Shown in pieces: positions 23,500 through 31,260 of a stretch of 37,591 nt of DNA. Below the pieces are notes generated by a model. The model was not told the origin of the DNA, searched no databases, and worked only from the letters and a program-made list of their open reading frames with translations. This DNA comes from a virus, in IMG/VR virus record IMGVR_UViG_3300010401_000059, positions 1 through 37,591 of that record. The stretch is one strand, 5' to 3'. The position numbers and the translations under genes were made by a program. The first letter of the stretch is position 1. Each line of letters begins with the position of its first letter.

Positions 23500-24420
23500 T
23501 TACCGGTACACATTTTTAGTTTTAGCATGAGAGTTTATTAATTGATCAATATTCCGCTCAGGCATCTTGTCACTCGCATCACCGCTTATTTTACGCGATG
23601 GCTTCGGCGTTGTGGTAACTAATTTCGCTTTCTTCATCCGCTCCTCAAGTCTACCAATGGATGCAACCTGCGCGTAATGATCCGGTAACTGTGCGATGCG
23701 CTCCAATTCCTTGGGGTGCTGCTTGCACGCTGCATAAAGGAATGCTGCTGGATCATCCATGCTACGCGTTGCCATCATCATGGCATTTGATATAGGTTTG
23801 CCCTTTACCACCGTATCAAAATCCTTGTAACGGTTCATGCCAGATGCAAACTTCTCTTCAAACTTGGCTTGGGTTTCAATTTCTTTTTCTTGCCATTCTT
23901 TGTTTTTTTGCTTCTCAGCAACCTTGCTGATAGTGCTCTCAACAAACTTTTCAAGCTGTACTTCCCATGTTTCCTCACTATTGGGATCAGCTTTAAAGTC
24001 TTTAGCTGCATCATTGAGCTGTTGTTGCTGTTGAGGCGTTTGCTCTGTATGGCGATCACGGAGCCTTTTGCGAATCATGTCCTGCACTTCTTGCTCAGTA
24101 TAGAGTTTCGCTTTAGGAATTTTATTGCCATAATCATCCACTTCACCGCTATCATCATCTGAGGAGTCATCACTTGCATTATCTTCAAGCTCTGTTTCTG
24201 GCTCTTCTGTCGACGCTGCCTCTTGCTCTTCTTTGTCTGTGGGAGCTTCGGCTACCTCATCGGGTTGTATTTCTTCTTCAGGTTGCGGTGGTACTTCTTT
24301 TTTTTCTTTGGTTTGTGGTTTAGGTGTTTCAGGTACGGGCTTACCTAATTTTTGGGCTTCATCTTTAATAATAAGATCATCGGCGCTTCTGATTACGCTT
24401 TCTTTTTTGCTCTCGGTCAT
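23500..24420 (-). CDS. Scaffold-type protein (306 aa)
   Basis: Highly charged, helical and partly disordered. The N-terminal half is acidic (EEEIQPDEVAEAPTDKEEQE and NASDDSSDDDSGEVDD), the middle is Gln/Lys helical, and the C-terminus is basic (KAKLVTTTPKPSRKISG, ending HAKTKNVYR). This fits P22 gp8, whose basic C-terminal helices bind coat and guide procapsid assembly. It follows the portal gene directly (ATGA overlap), the gp1-gp8 order of P22. Similar in length to P22 gp8 (303 residues). The coat gene is not next, because 25 small genes intervene. Confidence 0.8.
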   Translation of the reverse strand: MTESKKESVIRSADDLIIKDEAQKLGKPVPETPKPQTKEKKEVPPQPEEEIQPDEVAEAPTDKEEQEAASTEEPETELEDNASDDSSDDDSGEVDDYGNKIPKAKLYTEQEVQDMIRKRLRDRHTEQTPQQQQQLNDAAKDFKADPNSEETWEVQLEKFVESTISKVAEKQKNKEWQEKEIETQAKFEEKFASGMNRYKDFDTVVKGKPISNAMMMATRSMDDPAAFLYAACKQHPKELERIAQLPDHYAQVASIGRLEERMKKAKLVTTTPKPSRKISGDASDKMPERNIDQLINSHAKTKNVYR

Positions 24421-26534
24421 ACATTGCTTTCCTTGCGTTGGGTTGAGTGGGTTAGTAAATGGGTAATGTTTTGCGCATGATTAATTTGCGCATCCATGTT
24501 CGTTCGGTGAATCTCAGCTTGAAAACGCATTTCCTGATCACGCATTTGTGCCATGATTTGTAAACGCTGATGTTCTAGCTTTTGCATCTCAAGGCTCATA
24601 TCCTGGCCTGTTTGAATGCCTTTCAATTGCACTTCTTTTTCTTTCGATGCAATTTCCTGCATCTTCAATTGACCATCTTGTTGCATTTGCTGTTGCTTCA
24701 GTTGCAATTCTTGCAGCTTGATCATAATCATGGGGTCTGGTTGGTCTGGTTTTGGTGGTAACGGTTTGCCTGTCTTTCCAGCTTCAATAATTTCAGGCGG
24801 TACCAGTGTACGCAAGCGATTCTTAAACTCGATGTTATTCGCCATCGGCAGATTATCGACGTACAAATCAGCCACCATACGAAATATAGTAGGGTCAGCT
24901 TGGAGCACCGCTTGAATCGATTCCAAGTTTTCCTGCTTTTGCCCTTCAAAGCTTGCACCCGCGAGCAATCGAATGACATACTTTCCATCCTTCATATTGT
25001 TTTTAATGTTTGAGCCATACATATCAATTTGTTTATTGAGCGTCACTTTCGTCATCCCTGTATCTGGCATGTTAAGTTGTATATCACGCTCCGAGTCATA
25101 CACTTGCGGGATCATCTCATTAATGATTGTTCCACCACATGCAATTGAACGATTGAGAGAATCAAAGGGCACATAAGTATTATAATTGCCACGCTTAGTG
25201 CGAGCATCAATTGCAACACCTGACGTTTCATTGCCTTGTTCCCCCACTTGAGTTCCATACATGCCGGTGCACGATTCAATGTCGGCTAAGGCACGCTGGT
25301 ATTGAGTGATAAGAGATTGTGATAATTCAGGCGGTCGCAATTGCTCTGGTTTGTTGCCGTTGGGTGATTCATCATAAACTAAACCACCTTGAGCGGTAGC
25401 AGGATCACGCCATATGTTTTGGGTGTCGGGTGACTTCACATTGGCTTTGCTTACCAAAAATTGATCGTAACGTGACACACGCATAAGGTATGCACTTTGG
25501 GTCGCAAGATAATTTATGTAACGCTGCGCGTCTCTCGCATCTTTAATAAATGGCCTACAAATTTGTTTGCCTGATTTATCATAATAGGAATTCTGGTCAA
25601 CGAAAACGATTGGGGTTTGCTGTGAGGGGAAATCATCTTCATCTAGTATAAAATCACCGGCGCACGCTCTATGTTTAATCGTGTAGCGTGGTACGTCACG
25701 CTCATTAGCAATCGTCACATAGTCAAGCATTGCGCCAGAGTTATCGATTAGCATTTCCTTGTCATCGACCTTCACTTTATCAAGCGACTTCATTTCCTTG
25801 GCGTCAATGATGCGACCATTTGAGAGTTGATAAATCTTTTCTGTTTTGTACTCGCGTTTATAATCTTCAATGACGGTGATTTCTTTGTCTGTTGAAAATA
25901 TCCAGCCTGTTGCCGATCCTTCATCATAGTTGGCCTCAGCACCAATTTGCTTTTCAATCTCGTCACCATAGATCGATGCAAACATCTTGCGTGACATGCG
26001 AGTGCGGATGCCGGAGCGCATACCATCCGTTTTGCAAGGCGATTGCGCGGACACATCCCAATAGCAGTATGTGGGGTCTTTGGTTTCTTTGTAGACAATT
26101 ATTTGATTAAAGGAATCTTCATTCTCATATTCCGTGTCAATGCGGTAAGCGCCAAAGCCACCGATCGATGCTTGCTGGAAAGCAGTTTGATAGACGCGCT
26201 TTGCATCGGAATTAAGTGATATATCTTTGATCAAAGCCTCGCGTGTTGCTGCCGTTTCGACCGATACATCATCACTTGGCACCACTTGAAGGTTTGGAGT
26301 ATTCTGTCGCTGCTCACCAAGTAAATGGTTAATGAGAGGCGCAAGCTTGTTCATTGATAGCGGGATTTTCTTATAATCGATAAATAGCTTTGATTCGTCT
26401 TCTGTCCACTGGCTTCCCATGACAAAAGAAACAAATTCGTGATACTGGTCTTTATTGAACCGCCAGTCATCATCCCACTTTTTAATATAATCGCGTAATT
26501 CTTTTGTGAACTCTAAGTCCTTTTTTGGTGCCAT
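24417..26534 (-). CDS. Portal protein, P22 gp1-like (705 aa)
   Basis: About 705 residues, near the 725 of P22 gp1. N-terminal helices (DLEFTKELRDYIKKWDDDWR) and WTEDESK, then NKLAPLINHLLGEQRQNTP, the P22-type portal core (YCYWDVSAQSPCKTDGMRSG, RCHA-type SNRDVPRYTIKHRACAG-like region), QNSYYDKSGKQICRPFIKDA and GNETSGVAIDARTKRG. A very long Gln/Met-rich helix at residues 590-690 matches the C-terminal barrel that lines the DNA channel. ATG 26534 is used; a TTG nine bases upstream also opens the frame. A CsrA-like hairpin covers the presumed Shine-Dalgarno site. Confidence 0.9.
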   Translation of the reverse strand: MAPKKDLEFTKELRDYIKKWDDDWRFNKDQYHEFVSFVMGSQWTEDESKLFIDYKKIPLSMNKLAPLINHLLGEQRQNTPNLQVVPSDDVSVETAATREALIKDISLNSDAKRVYQTAFQQASIGGFGAYRIDTEYENEDSFNQIIVYKETKDPTYCYWDVSAQSPCKTDGMRSGIRTRMSRKMFASIYGDEIEKQIGAEANYDEGSATGWIFSTDKEITVIEDYKREYKTEKIYQLSNGRIIDAKEMKSLDKVKVDDKEMLIDNSGAMLDYVTIANERDVPRYTIKHRACAGDFILDEDDFPSQQTPIVFVDQNSYYDKSGKQICRPFIKDARDAQRYINYLATQSAYLMRVSRYDQFLVSKANVKSPDTQNIWRDPATAQGGLVYDESPNGNKPEQLRPPELSQSLITQYQRALADIESCTGMYGTQVGEQGNETSGVAIDARTKRGNYNTYVPFDSLNRSIACGGTIINEMIPQVYDSERDIQLNMPDTGMTKVTLNKQIDMYGSNIKNNMKDGKYVIRLLAGASFEGQKQENLESIQAVLQADPTIFRMVADLYVDNLPMANNIEFKNRLRTLVPPEIIEAGKTGKPLPPKPDQPDPMIMIKLQELQLKQQQMQQDGQLKMQEIASKEKEVQLKGIQTGQDMSLEMQKLEHQRLQIMAQMRDQEMRFQAEIHRTNMDAQINHAQNITHLLTHSTQRKESNV

Positions 26535-26536
26535 GG

Positions 26537-26553
26537 CATACAATCCGTGTATG
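26537..26553 (-). promoter_or_regulatory. CsrA/RsmA-like hairpin before the portal start
   Basis: On the minus strand CATAC and GTATG form a perfect stem around loop ACGGATT. The loop GGA lies 9 bases before ATG 26534 and is the only ribosome-site-like sequence. Resembles the CsrA consensus RUACARGGAUGU (SELEX). Confidence 0.6.
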
Positions 26554-26610
26554 TTAAGAATATTATTGTTAGTGTAACATTCAAACCCATATTACAATAG
26601 ACGCGATTTA

Positions 26611-26664
26611 TGGCCAATTAAAGTTGAGACGTCCAGCTATTAGCTAATAACTGAAAATTGGCCA
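26611..26664. promoter_or_regulatory. Inverted repeat around a palindrome in a divergent intergenic region
   Basis: Perfect 9-bp arms TGGCCAATT (26611-26619) and AATTGGCCA (26656-26664). Between them is a perfect 12-bp palindrome TATTAGCTAATA (26638-26649). It lies between the portal gene (leftward) and a small-gene/RNA operon (rightward), so it may be an operator or a leader hairpin of the latter. Confidence 0.5.
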
Positions 26665-26695
26665 CCATTTTGTTAAGCTCAACAATAAGGTTTGC

Positions 26696-26857
26696 ATGGC
26701 TAAAACTAGACAGATTAAAGATAGTGCTTTCGACTCAATGGAAACTATTGTAAAAATTTTAACAGATTCTCGATTAGATGAGCATTCACAATTATTTGTA
26801 ATCAAGCAGGTCGTATATAATTGGAGTTTGCTTTTAAAGAAAATAGTGAATGAATAA
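26696..26857 (+). CDS. Small helical protein (53 aa)
   Basis: Reads MAKTRQIKDSAFDSMETIVK, then ILTDSRLDEHSQLFVIKQVV and NWSLLLKKIVNE. Wholly helical. AAGG lies 6 bases before ATG. First gene of the short rightward unit that ends with two tRNA-like elements and the 67-aa gene. Not recognised. Confidence 0.55.
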   Translation: MAKTRQIKDSAFDSMETIVKILTDSRLDEHSQLFVIKQVVYNWSLLLKKIVNE

Positions 26858-26866
26858 GGATTTAAA

Positions 26867-27058
26867 ATGACCAGTGCAGAATTTCAAATGAAATACCATG
26901 ACTACGCAACTTCTGATTCAATGCAAGCTTTAAGTGACTCAATCAAAATCAATGAAAAATTAACAGACGGTAAATGCGTGCCTGTTAAAATTGGCAATCA
27001 ATATTGTTTAATGCTCGATACGGCAGCAGCATTTTTAAAAGAGAATGATATTATATAA
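26867..27058 (+). CDS. Hypothetical protein (63 aa)
   Basis: Reads MTSAEFQMKYHDYATSDSMQ, then SIKINEKLTDGKCVPVKIGN and MLDTAAAFLKENDII. AAGG site 7 bases upstream. A helix followed by a short beta element. Stop at 27058 is only 6 bases before the first tRNA-like element, so both are likely on one transcript. Confidence 0.55.
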   Translation: MTSAEFQMKYHDYATSDSMQALSDSIKINEKLTDGKCVPVKIGNQYCLMLDTAAAFLKENDII

Positions 27059-27064
27059 TCGCAT

Positions 27065-27151
27065 GGCAATCGCTGCGTAGTGAGACGCATGGGAAAACGC
27101 ACTGGATACTTTGGAAACCTCCGTGTGCCAGTTCGATTCTGGCCGATTGCC
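27065..27151 (+). ncRNA. tRNA-like element 1 (87 nt)
   Basis: The ends form a perfect 8-bp acceptor-like helix (GGCAATCG 27065-27072 with CGATTGCC 27144-27151). The T arm is canonical: stem GCCAG/CTGGC with 7-base loop TTCGATT (27127-27143). The D-like arm is TGCGT/ACGCA (27074-27089) but lacks the GG pair. No 5-bp, 7-base-loop anticodon arm can be drawn. Instead GCAC-t-GGA pairs TCC-GTGT over a 13-base loop. It therefore looks like a tRNA mimic or decayed tRNA, not a decoding tRNA. No encoded CCA. Confidence 0.6.
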
Positions 27152-27200
27152 TCTTGGTATCTATAAATACATCTTTTATGTTGGTATCTTTACATACTAT

Positions 27201-27327
27201 GACAATAGCGGTGTGGATAGTGACACACGAGTCGTCCGACCTTTGACTGTCGAATTCCTTGGAGTGTCGGCCACTTACTAGTGGTGAGGCCTTGAATTCA
27301 TAGCCGGTGCAATTCCGGCCTATTGTC
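27201..27327 (+). ncRNA. tRNA-like element 2 (127 nt)
   Basis: Same plan as element 1. Perfect 8-bp end helix GACAATAG (27201-27208) with CTATTGTC (27320-27327). D-like arm GTGTG/CACAC with a loop containing TAGTGA as in element 1. T-like arm GCCGG-TGCAATT-CCGGC (27303-27319). In between, about 70 bases form other hairpins, including CCACT-TACT-AGTGG and paired GAATTC sites (27252, 27294), rather than a normal anticodon arm. The 67-aa gene starts 20 bases downstream. Confidence 0.55.
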
Positions 27328-27346
27328 TCTTTAATAAGGAAATAAC

Positions 27347-27550
27347 ATGATTGTAGAAGTTTTCGCTTCATGTGATGAAAATGAATATTATTCACGCAAT
27401 GGGATCAATGTAAAAGTCAATAGATGCCTTGGGCAACCTGAAGTGGAAATAATATTTGTAGATGATTCAGAAAAACAATTGTTTAGCGCTTCTATGGAAT
27501 GGAAACAATTAAAAAAAATAATTGAAAGATTAGATGATATTTTTAAATAA
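27347..27550 (+). CDS. Hypothetical protein (67 aa)
   Basis: Reads MIVEVFASCDENEYYSRNGI, a beta-hairpin centre (VKVNRCLGQPEVEIIFVDD) and a helical end (EWKQLKKIIERLDDIF). AAGGA lies 7-8 bases before ATG. Its end overlaps the convergent terminase gene by 8 bases. Not recognised. Confidence 0.6.
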   Translation: MIVEVFASCDENEYYSRNGINVKVNRCLGQPEVEIIFVDDSEKQLFSASMEWKQLKKIIERLDDIFK

Positions 27551-29063
27551 ACATGCCTGGCCGTGGTGTCGGAATAGTTGTCACGGGTGTTAATCCAGTT
27601 GGTTCATAGAAACCACTATAGAATGTGAGCGCCAAAGCATCTGCCGTGTCCGGTGATGGCATGCCACGTGCTTTTAAATCATCCTTTGACTCAATGAGAA
27701 GTCTACCGGCTGAATCATACTTGTAGCCTAGATTGCAAAGATCGCCATGCAAATCATCACGGTCTGGAAGTTGCACCGCCATTTCTTGTGTCAACCAATC
27801 TCGCATATCTGACCAGAGCTCAGCTCGCAGATTTCTAAACTTGTCTTTATTGTTTGCTGATCGAGCGACGTTGATTCCTTCCACAAAATGAAAATTATGC
27901 TCGCGAAGACGATCCACAACGCCAGCACCAACACCAATACAATCGATATAAACGCGATCTGGATTTTCTCTCTCAATAACATGTTTTACCATCCCTGCTA
28001 TTTCCATCGTGTTCATGTTGCGGAATGTCTCGAGGTTATACGCAACACGACCCTTCCGCCTTATTATTGCGGTTCTATCATTATCACCCAATGCAACGTC
28101 AACGCCAATCACTAAACGTGCATCTGATTCAATTTTGTTTTTGCGAGCGCGCGCCACATGCTTGGCATTAATGAAGACGTTAGCAATAGGATTTAAGAAT
28201 GCTTCAGTTGCGGAGAATGGGAATTCTTGTTTGAATGATTCTAATCCCGCATCAAAATCGTTTGAAAGCTCGGCTATCTTTAATCGACGCCATGCAAGGT
28301 GACGATTTGATAAACCATCCTCGCCATAGATATGAATTAAAAACTCTTCCTCTTCTGTTGGTCTAAATCCATCTGAAGTAATTGCATACTCATTCTGCCA
28401 ATACCATGGAACGAATATCGGAATGTAATCACTTGCGCCACTCTCAGCTGCTTTCCACATATTATGAAAGTAATTACCAATACCGTTTGCGGTTGATTCA
28501 AGTATTATTTCTGTGCCCGCTTCATTGCTCACTGCTTGCAATACGCCCTTTGCATGGTCTTCAGCGTTAGGCCAGAATGCGACTTCTGAACCATGAAAGA
28601 GTTGGATTGTTTGCGAACGCCCCGCGCCTTTATTGCCAGCGGTTCCTACTGCATAACCTGAATCATACTTTTTAAAATAGAGCTCTTTGCTAGATGACTT
28701 ATCAGCGGTACACGCCAAGCCTTGAGGGAGTTTGTCATAAAATCGTTGCGTCATCTCAAATAAGTTTTTAGTAGCTTCCGCCTCATGCGTCAATATATAT
28801 GCTTTGGTGCCTAAGCGTGTGATGACCTTATGAAAGTATCGACCTTGAATCTTGGTGCTCATGCCTTGCTGTCGGCCTTTTAATATCAACGCACGCACTT
28901 TGCCCGTATCAATTAATTGCTGTTCAAGTTTGGAGTGTGCATAGAGTTGAGCGCGATTCAAAGCAAACGGTCGCAGCTGTCCAGACTTACCACGGATAAT
29001 AAGAAACCTTTCTGCAAAGCGGGGAAAGTCATTAATGATGGCTTGGAATTCCGCTTTATTCAT
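27543..29063 (-). CDS. Terminase large subunit (506 aa)
   Basis: N-terminal ATPase: Walker A-like GRQQGMST near residues 63-70 (LKGRQQGMST), and the ILESTANG motif (Walker B plus catalytic Glu) near 190. C-terminal RNase H-like nuclease: VGVDVALGDNDRTA (first Asp), VYIDCIGVGAGVVD (second acid) and a final SPDTADALALTF (third Asp). This is the motor and nuclease for DNA packaging. It overlaps the small-subunit gene by 8 bases. Resembles terminases of P22-like headful phages, consistent with the circular map. Confidence 0.93.
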   Translation of the reverse strand: MNKAEFQAIINDFPRFAERFLIIRGKSGQLRPFALNRAQLYAHSKLEQQLIDTGKVRALILKGRQQGMSTKIQGRYFHKVITRLGTKAYILTHEAEATKNLFEMTQRFYDKLPQGLACTADKSSSKELYFKKYDSGYAVGTAGNKGAGRSQTIQLFHGSEVAFWPNAEDHAKGVLQAVSNEAGTEIILESTANGIGNYFHNMWKAAESGASDYIPIFVPWYWQNEYAITSDGFRPTEEEEFLIHIYGEDGLSNRHLAWRRLKIAELSNDFDAGLESFKQEFPFSATEAFLNPIANVFINAKHVARARKNKIESDARLVIGVDVALGDNDRTAIIRRKGRVAYNLETFRNMNTMEIAGMVKHVIERENPDRVYIDCIGVGAGVVDRLREHNFHFVEGINVARSANNKDKFRNLRAELWSDMRDWLTQEMAVQLPDRDDLHGDLCNLGYKYDSAGRLLIESKDDLKARGMPSPDTADALALTFYSGFYEPTGLTPVTTIPTPRPGMFI

Positions 29064-29481
29064 TCTTTACCCTAAATTGACTTATGGCATCATCCTCGTT
29101 ACCCTTTTCAACCTTCGCATCACCGTAAATTTTAGGTGCAAGTTTAGATGCAATCCATTTTCGCGTATCAATGCGTAAACGTGCACGATTGATATGATCA
29201 TGGTTTGCAACGATTGTGCCGTTTTCGTTTTCCATCCAATCGTTAGAAGCATCGTCTGCTATGTCAATCACATCATCAATAAATGACTCAATTTGACTCT
29301 GTTTTGCGCGCATGTATTGTTCTCTAAAGAGAGCGTTATTGTGTAGCCATCTAAAAATATGCGCCACCGATGGCCAATGCGGATTTTTCTTTGCAAGCTT
29401 TCTAATCCCAAAACTAGACGTAGCAATACAATCACAAATTTCTTGCGCTATTTCCTCATTATAAGGATATTGTTTCGGCAT
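29056..29481 (-). CDS. Terminase small subunit (141 aa)
   Basis: Starts MPKQYPYNEEIAQEICDCIA, followed by a helix-turn-helix (GIRKLAKKNPHWPSVAHIFRWLHNN-type, HTH around residues 20-48), then the recurring small-terminase pattern FREQYMRAKQSQ, DDVIDIADD and RLRIDTRKWIASKL-PKIYGD. This protein recognises pac DNA and activates the large subunit. GAGG lies before the ATG. It is next to the large subunit, as usual. Confidence 0.9.
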   Translation of the reverse strand: MPKQYPYNEEIAQEICDCIATSSFGIRKLAKKNPHWPSVAHIFRWLHNNALFREQYMRAKQSQIESFIDDVIDIADDASNDWMENENGTIVANHDHINRARLRIDTRKWIASKLAPKIYGDAKVEKGNEDDAISQFRVKNE

Positions 29482-29579
29482 TTTATTAGTCCTCGATCCA
29501 TGAAAACTATCCTAACACACTAATTTTATACAAAAACGCCACCAATTAAAATTTATTTATTCATCTCTCAAACAATACG

Positions 29580-29608
29580 TTGACATTATAATTCTTAAAG
29601 AATAATAT
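29580..29608 (+). promoter_or_regulatory. Strong sigma70 promoter with operator-like repeat
   Basis: -35 TTGACA (29580-29585), 17-base spacer, -10 TAATAT (29603-29608). The spacer holds a perfect inverted repeat ATTCTT-A-AAGAAT (29591-29603), ideal for a repressor. It faces the six-gene small operon starting at 29640. Confidence 0.8.
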
Positions 29609-29639
29609 TGTCATGTAAACTAACTGATGAGGCCACAAA

Positions 29640-29789
29640 ATGAACAAAGATAATTACCACTGCTCAAATTGTCAAATAGAGATTCAAGGCAACCCAAAAC
29701 ACGCCTTAATCCGCAATGATTTCCCTGTCTTCTGCTCTGAAGAGTGCCTAGAACAATTCGTCAAAAAAGAAAAGGAACCCAAACAATGA
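29640..29789 (+). CDS. Small zinc-finger protein (49 aa)
   Basis: This short ORF reads MNKDNYHCSNCQIEIQGNPK, then FCSEECLEQFVKKEKEPKQ. Cys pairs CSNC (8-11) and CSEEC (about 32-36) make a four-Cys site like TRASH/MYM-type zinc fingers (FCSxxCxxxF). First gene after the strong promoter. Its stop overlaps the next ATG (ATGA). A small adaptor or nucleic-acid-binding role is likely but unproven. Confidence 0.65.
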   Translation: MNKDNYHCSNCQIEIQGNPKHALIRNDFPVFCSEECLEQFVKKEKEPKQ

Positions 29790-29941
29790 ATGCAGTTATT
29801 AAAATTAAAAAAGACGGTTTTCAAAATAGTTTTGACGAATATATTTTATGGTGCGATTCACAGGAAAAAAAAGAATTACCAACAGTGAGTTGGGGTTTAT
29901 GGTGGGAGATGATTAAAAATAATGAAGAGGAAAAAAAATAA
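29786..29941 (+). CDS. Small hypothetical protein (51 aa)
   Basis: Reads MNAVIKIKKDGFQNSFDEYI, then WCDSQEKKELPTVSWGLWWE and IKNNEEEKK. AAGGAA precedes ATG 29786. Four Trp residues in 51 are unusual, suggesting a small hydrophobic face. It overlaps both neighbours. Not recognised. Confidence 0.6.
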   Translation: MNAVIKIKKDGFQNSFDEYILWCDSQEKKELPTVSWGLWWEMIKNNEEEKK

Positions 29942-30276
29942 TGAATATCAGAGAATACAGTTACGAAGACATCGACCAAATGCAACAAATTAGCAAAACC
30001 ATTCGCAAACAAATTGGTGTCGCAAACTTAATGGCATGTGGCGCTCGAGAATTTAAATTGCTAGGCTTCGATTCTCCCAAAAAAGGCGTTCAATTCCGCG
30101 TGAATCACAGCGCAAGGCGTCAATATGTAAAAGTTGTTTTAGAGCCCAATGATACCTATACCGTCATTACTTACCGCTTAAAAAGAGTAACAAACGAGCA
30201 CATTGACATTAATGACGTCTATGATATCTATTGCGAACAATTAGGTGAAACCGTTTATAGGATGGTAAACAAATGA
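29941..30276 (+). CDS. Conserved-looking phage hypothetical protein (111 aa)
   Basis: Reads MNIREYSYEDIDQMQQISKT, with the middle VANLMACGAREF, FDSPKKGVQFRVNHSARRQY, then VKVVLEPNDTYTV and a helical end. The GAR-F...LGF, GV.FRVN..ARR..VKV.LEPNDTY.V pattern recurs in phage hypotheticals. Alpha/beta fold expected. TAATG overlap with the gene above, ATGA with that below. Confidence 0.65.
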   Translation: MNIREYSYEDIDQMQQISKTIRKQIGVANLMACGAREFKLLGFDSPKKGVQFRVNHSARRQYVKVVLEPNDTYTVITYRLKRVTNEHIDINDVYDIYCEQLGETVYRMVNK

Positions 30277-30584
30277 TTAAATTAACAGCGCCGAAATTAA
30301 ATAAACTTTTAAAGGGGATGGGCTGCACTACGCGCCTATCCTCAAATGAATGGAATTTTAATAGCCTAGCTGGAAATTTGTATATTAAATTTGTAGATAA
30401 TGATTTTGTTCACATGAAATTTAAAGATGTAGCTAAAGCAAATGAAGTTATTAGACACAAAGCGCGATTAAATCCTTTCAGTGGTAAATTCAATTTCCAT
30501 TGGGCTAAGGACGAATCGTATGATTATAAAATTGCTGAACTATGTAGTTATTTAACTAATTTAATATATGCGGGGTATAAATGA
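30273..30584 (+). CDS. Hypothetical protein (103 aa)
   Basis: Basic and aromatic: MIKLTAPKLNKLLKGMGCTT, then NEWNFNSLAGNLYIKFVDND, HMKFKDVAKANEVIRHKARL and a FNFHWAKDESYDYKI-like segment. Possibly a small nucleic-acid-interacting alpha/beta protein, as N-terminal Lys-rich helices suggest. It resembles the preceding 111-aa protein in size and location but not clearly in sequence. Not recognised. Confidence 0.6.
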   Translation: MIKLTAPKLNKLLKGMGCTTRLSSNEWNFNSLAGNLYIKFVDNDFVHMKFKDVAKANEVIRHKARLNPFSGKFNFHWAKDESYDYKIAELCSYLTNLIYAGYK

Positions 30585-30694
30585 AATTTCAATACTTCAG
30601 TAAACTATACAATAAATGGGTTGATCTCAAGATAACAGATTGTAAGCGTAGTCTGTTAAAATGTGGCTACAAAATACGGAGAGTAAAAAAATGA
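30581..30694 (+). CDS. Small basic peptide (37 aa)
   Basis: This short ORF reads MKFQYFSKLYNKWVDLKITD then CKRSLLKCGYKIRRVKK. Very basic. ATGA overlaps at both ends, so it fits the operon. Two Cys. Not recognised. Confidence 0.5.
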   Translation: MKFQYFSKLYNKWVDLKITDCKRSLLKCGYKIRRVKK

Positions 30695-30759
30695 TTGTAT
30701 TTTTACTTATAATTATTGCATCTATTTTATGGGGCATCCTTTTTAAAACTGACGAATGA
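30691..30759 (+). CDS. Tiny membrane peptide (22 aa)
   Basis: Reads MIVFLLIIIASILWGILFKT then DE. One hydrophobic helix with a charged end. Coupled by ATGA to the gene above. Its last 33 bases overlap the 3' end of the convergent holin gene. Small size keeps confidence low. Confidence 0.4.
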   Translation: MIVFLLIIIASILWGILFKTDE

Positions 30760-31260
30760 ATTTTTATGTTGTGAAGATGAACCGTAAAAAAAATCTATAA
30801 TCGTTTGCCACTTAGATGCGAGCATGCCAACGAGCACCAATATCAAATCATGTTCGTTCGCATCAAGTGGAAACGGTAAAAACAAAAGTATCAAAGTGCC
30901 TAAAAATCCAAACGTCACCAAATAAGCCATATGTCGCATAAAATCTTTATATTGCACGCCATATTGTCGCGCATCTTTTCGATCATCTACTTCCGTTGCG
31001 TAGAATTGCTGAGCAATTTTCTCCAATGTTTCAGCATGATTAAATTCAAGCTCTTTGAGTTTAGCAACCGCTTCTGGATCACGAGTAAGCGCGTCAACGA
31101 TCCCATTAACGCTAGGTGAAGCCAACCCCAAAGCTTGAGAAATAAGAGACACACCCACGCCAGCGAGAGGACTACCCAAAACACTCCCCAGCACAGGAGC
31201 AATTTTAGAAACAAGCCCAATGATTCCACTAGATTCGATAGCATCGTTTAAGCCAGCCAT
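30727..31260 (-). CDS. Holin of the 3-TM family (177 aa)
   Basis: Membrane-related segments: an N-terminal hydrophobic Gly/Ser/Ala region (about residues 11-45), then two clear TM helices at about 112-132 (YLVTFGFLGTLILLFLPF) and 138-158. The middle is helical and carries an EVDDRKDARQYGVQYKDFMR segment. This is the layout of the Holin_3TMs family found in phages and gene transfer agents. It permits endolysin to cross the inner membrane. It starts inside the endolysin gene end (32-base overlap) and has an AAGGAA site. Located just downstream of the endolysin gene. Confidence 0.8.
   Translation of the reverse strand: MAGLNDAIESSGIIGLVSKIAPVLGSVLGSPLAGVGVSLISQALGLASPSVNGIVDALTRDPEAVAKLKELEFNHAETLEKIAQQFYATEVDDRKDARQYGVQYKDFMRHMAYLVTFGFLGTLILLFLPFPLDANEHDLILVLVGMLASKWQTIIDFFYGSSSQHKNSFVSFKKDAP

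Noticed and set aside
27065-27151. Functional tRNA, including tRNA-Sec
   Set aside because: No anticodon stem with a 7-base loop, no TCA anticodon, and no GG in the D loop.
29621-29640. CTGATGAG motif suggesting a hammerhead ribozyme
   Set aside because: The required GAAA core and flanking helices are missing.
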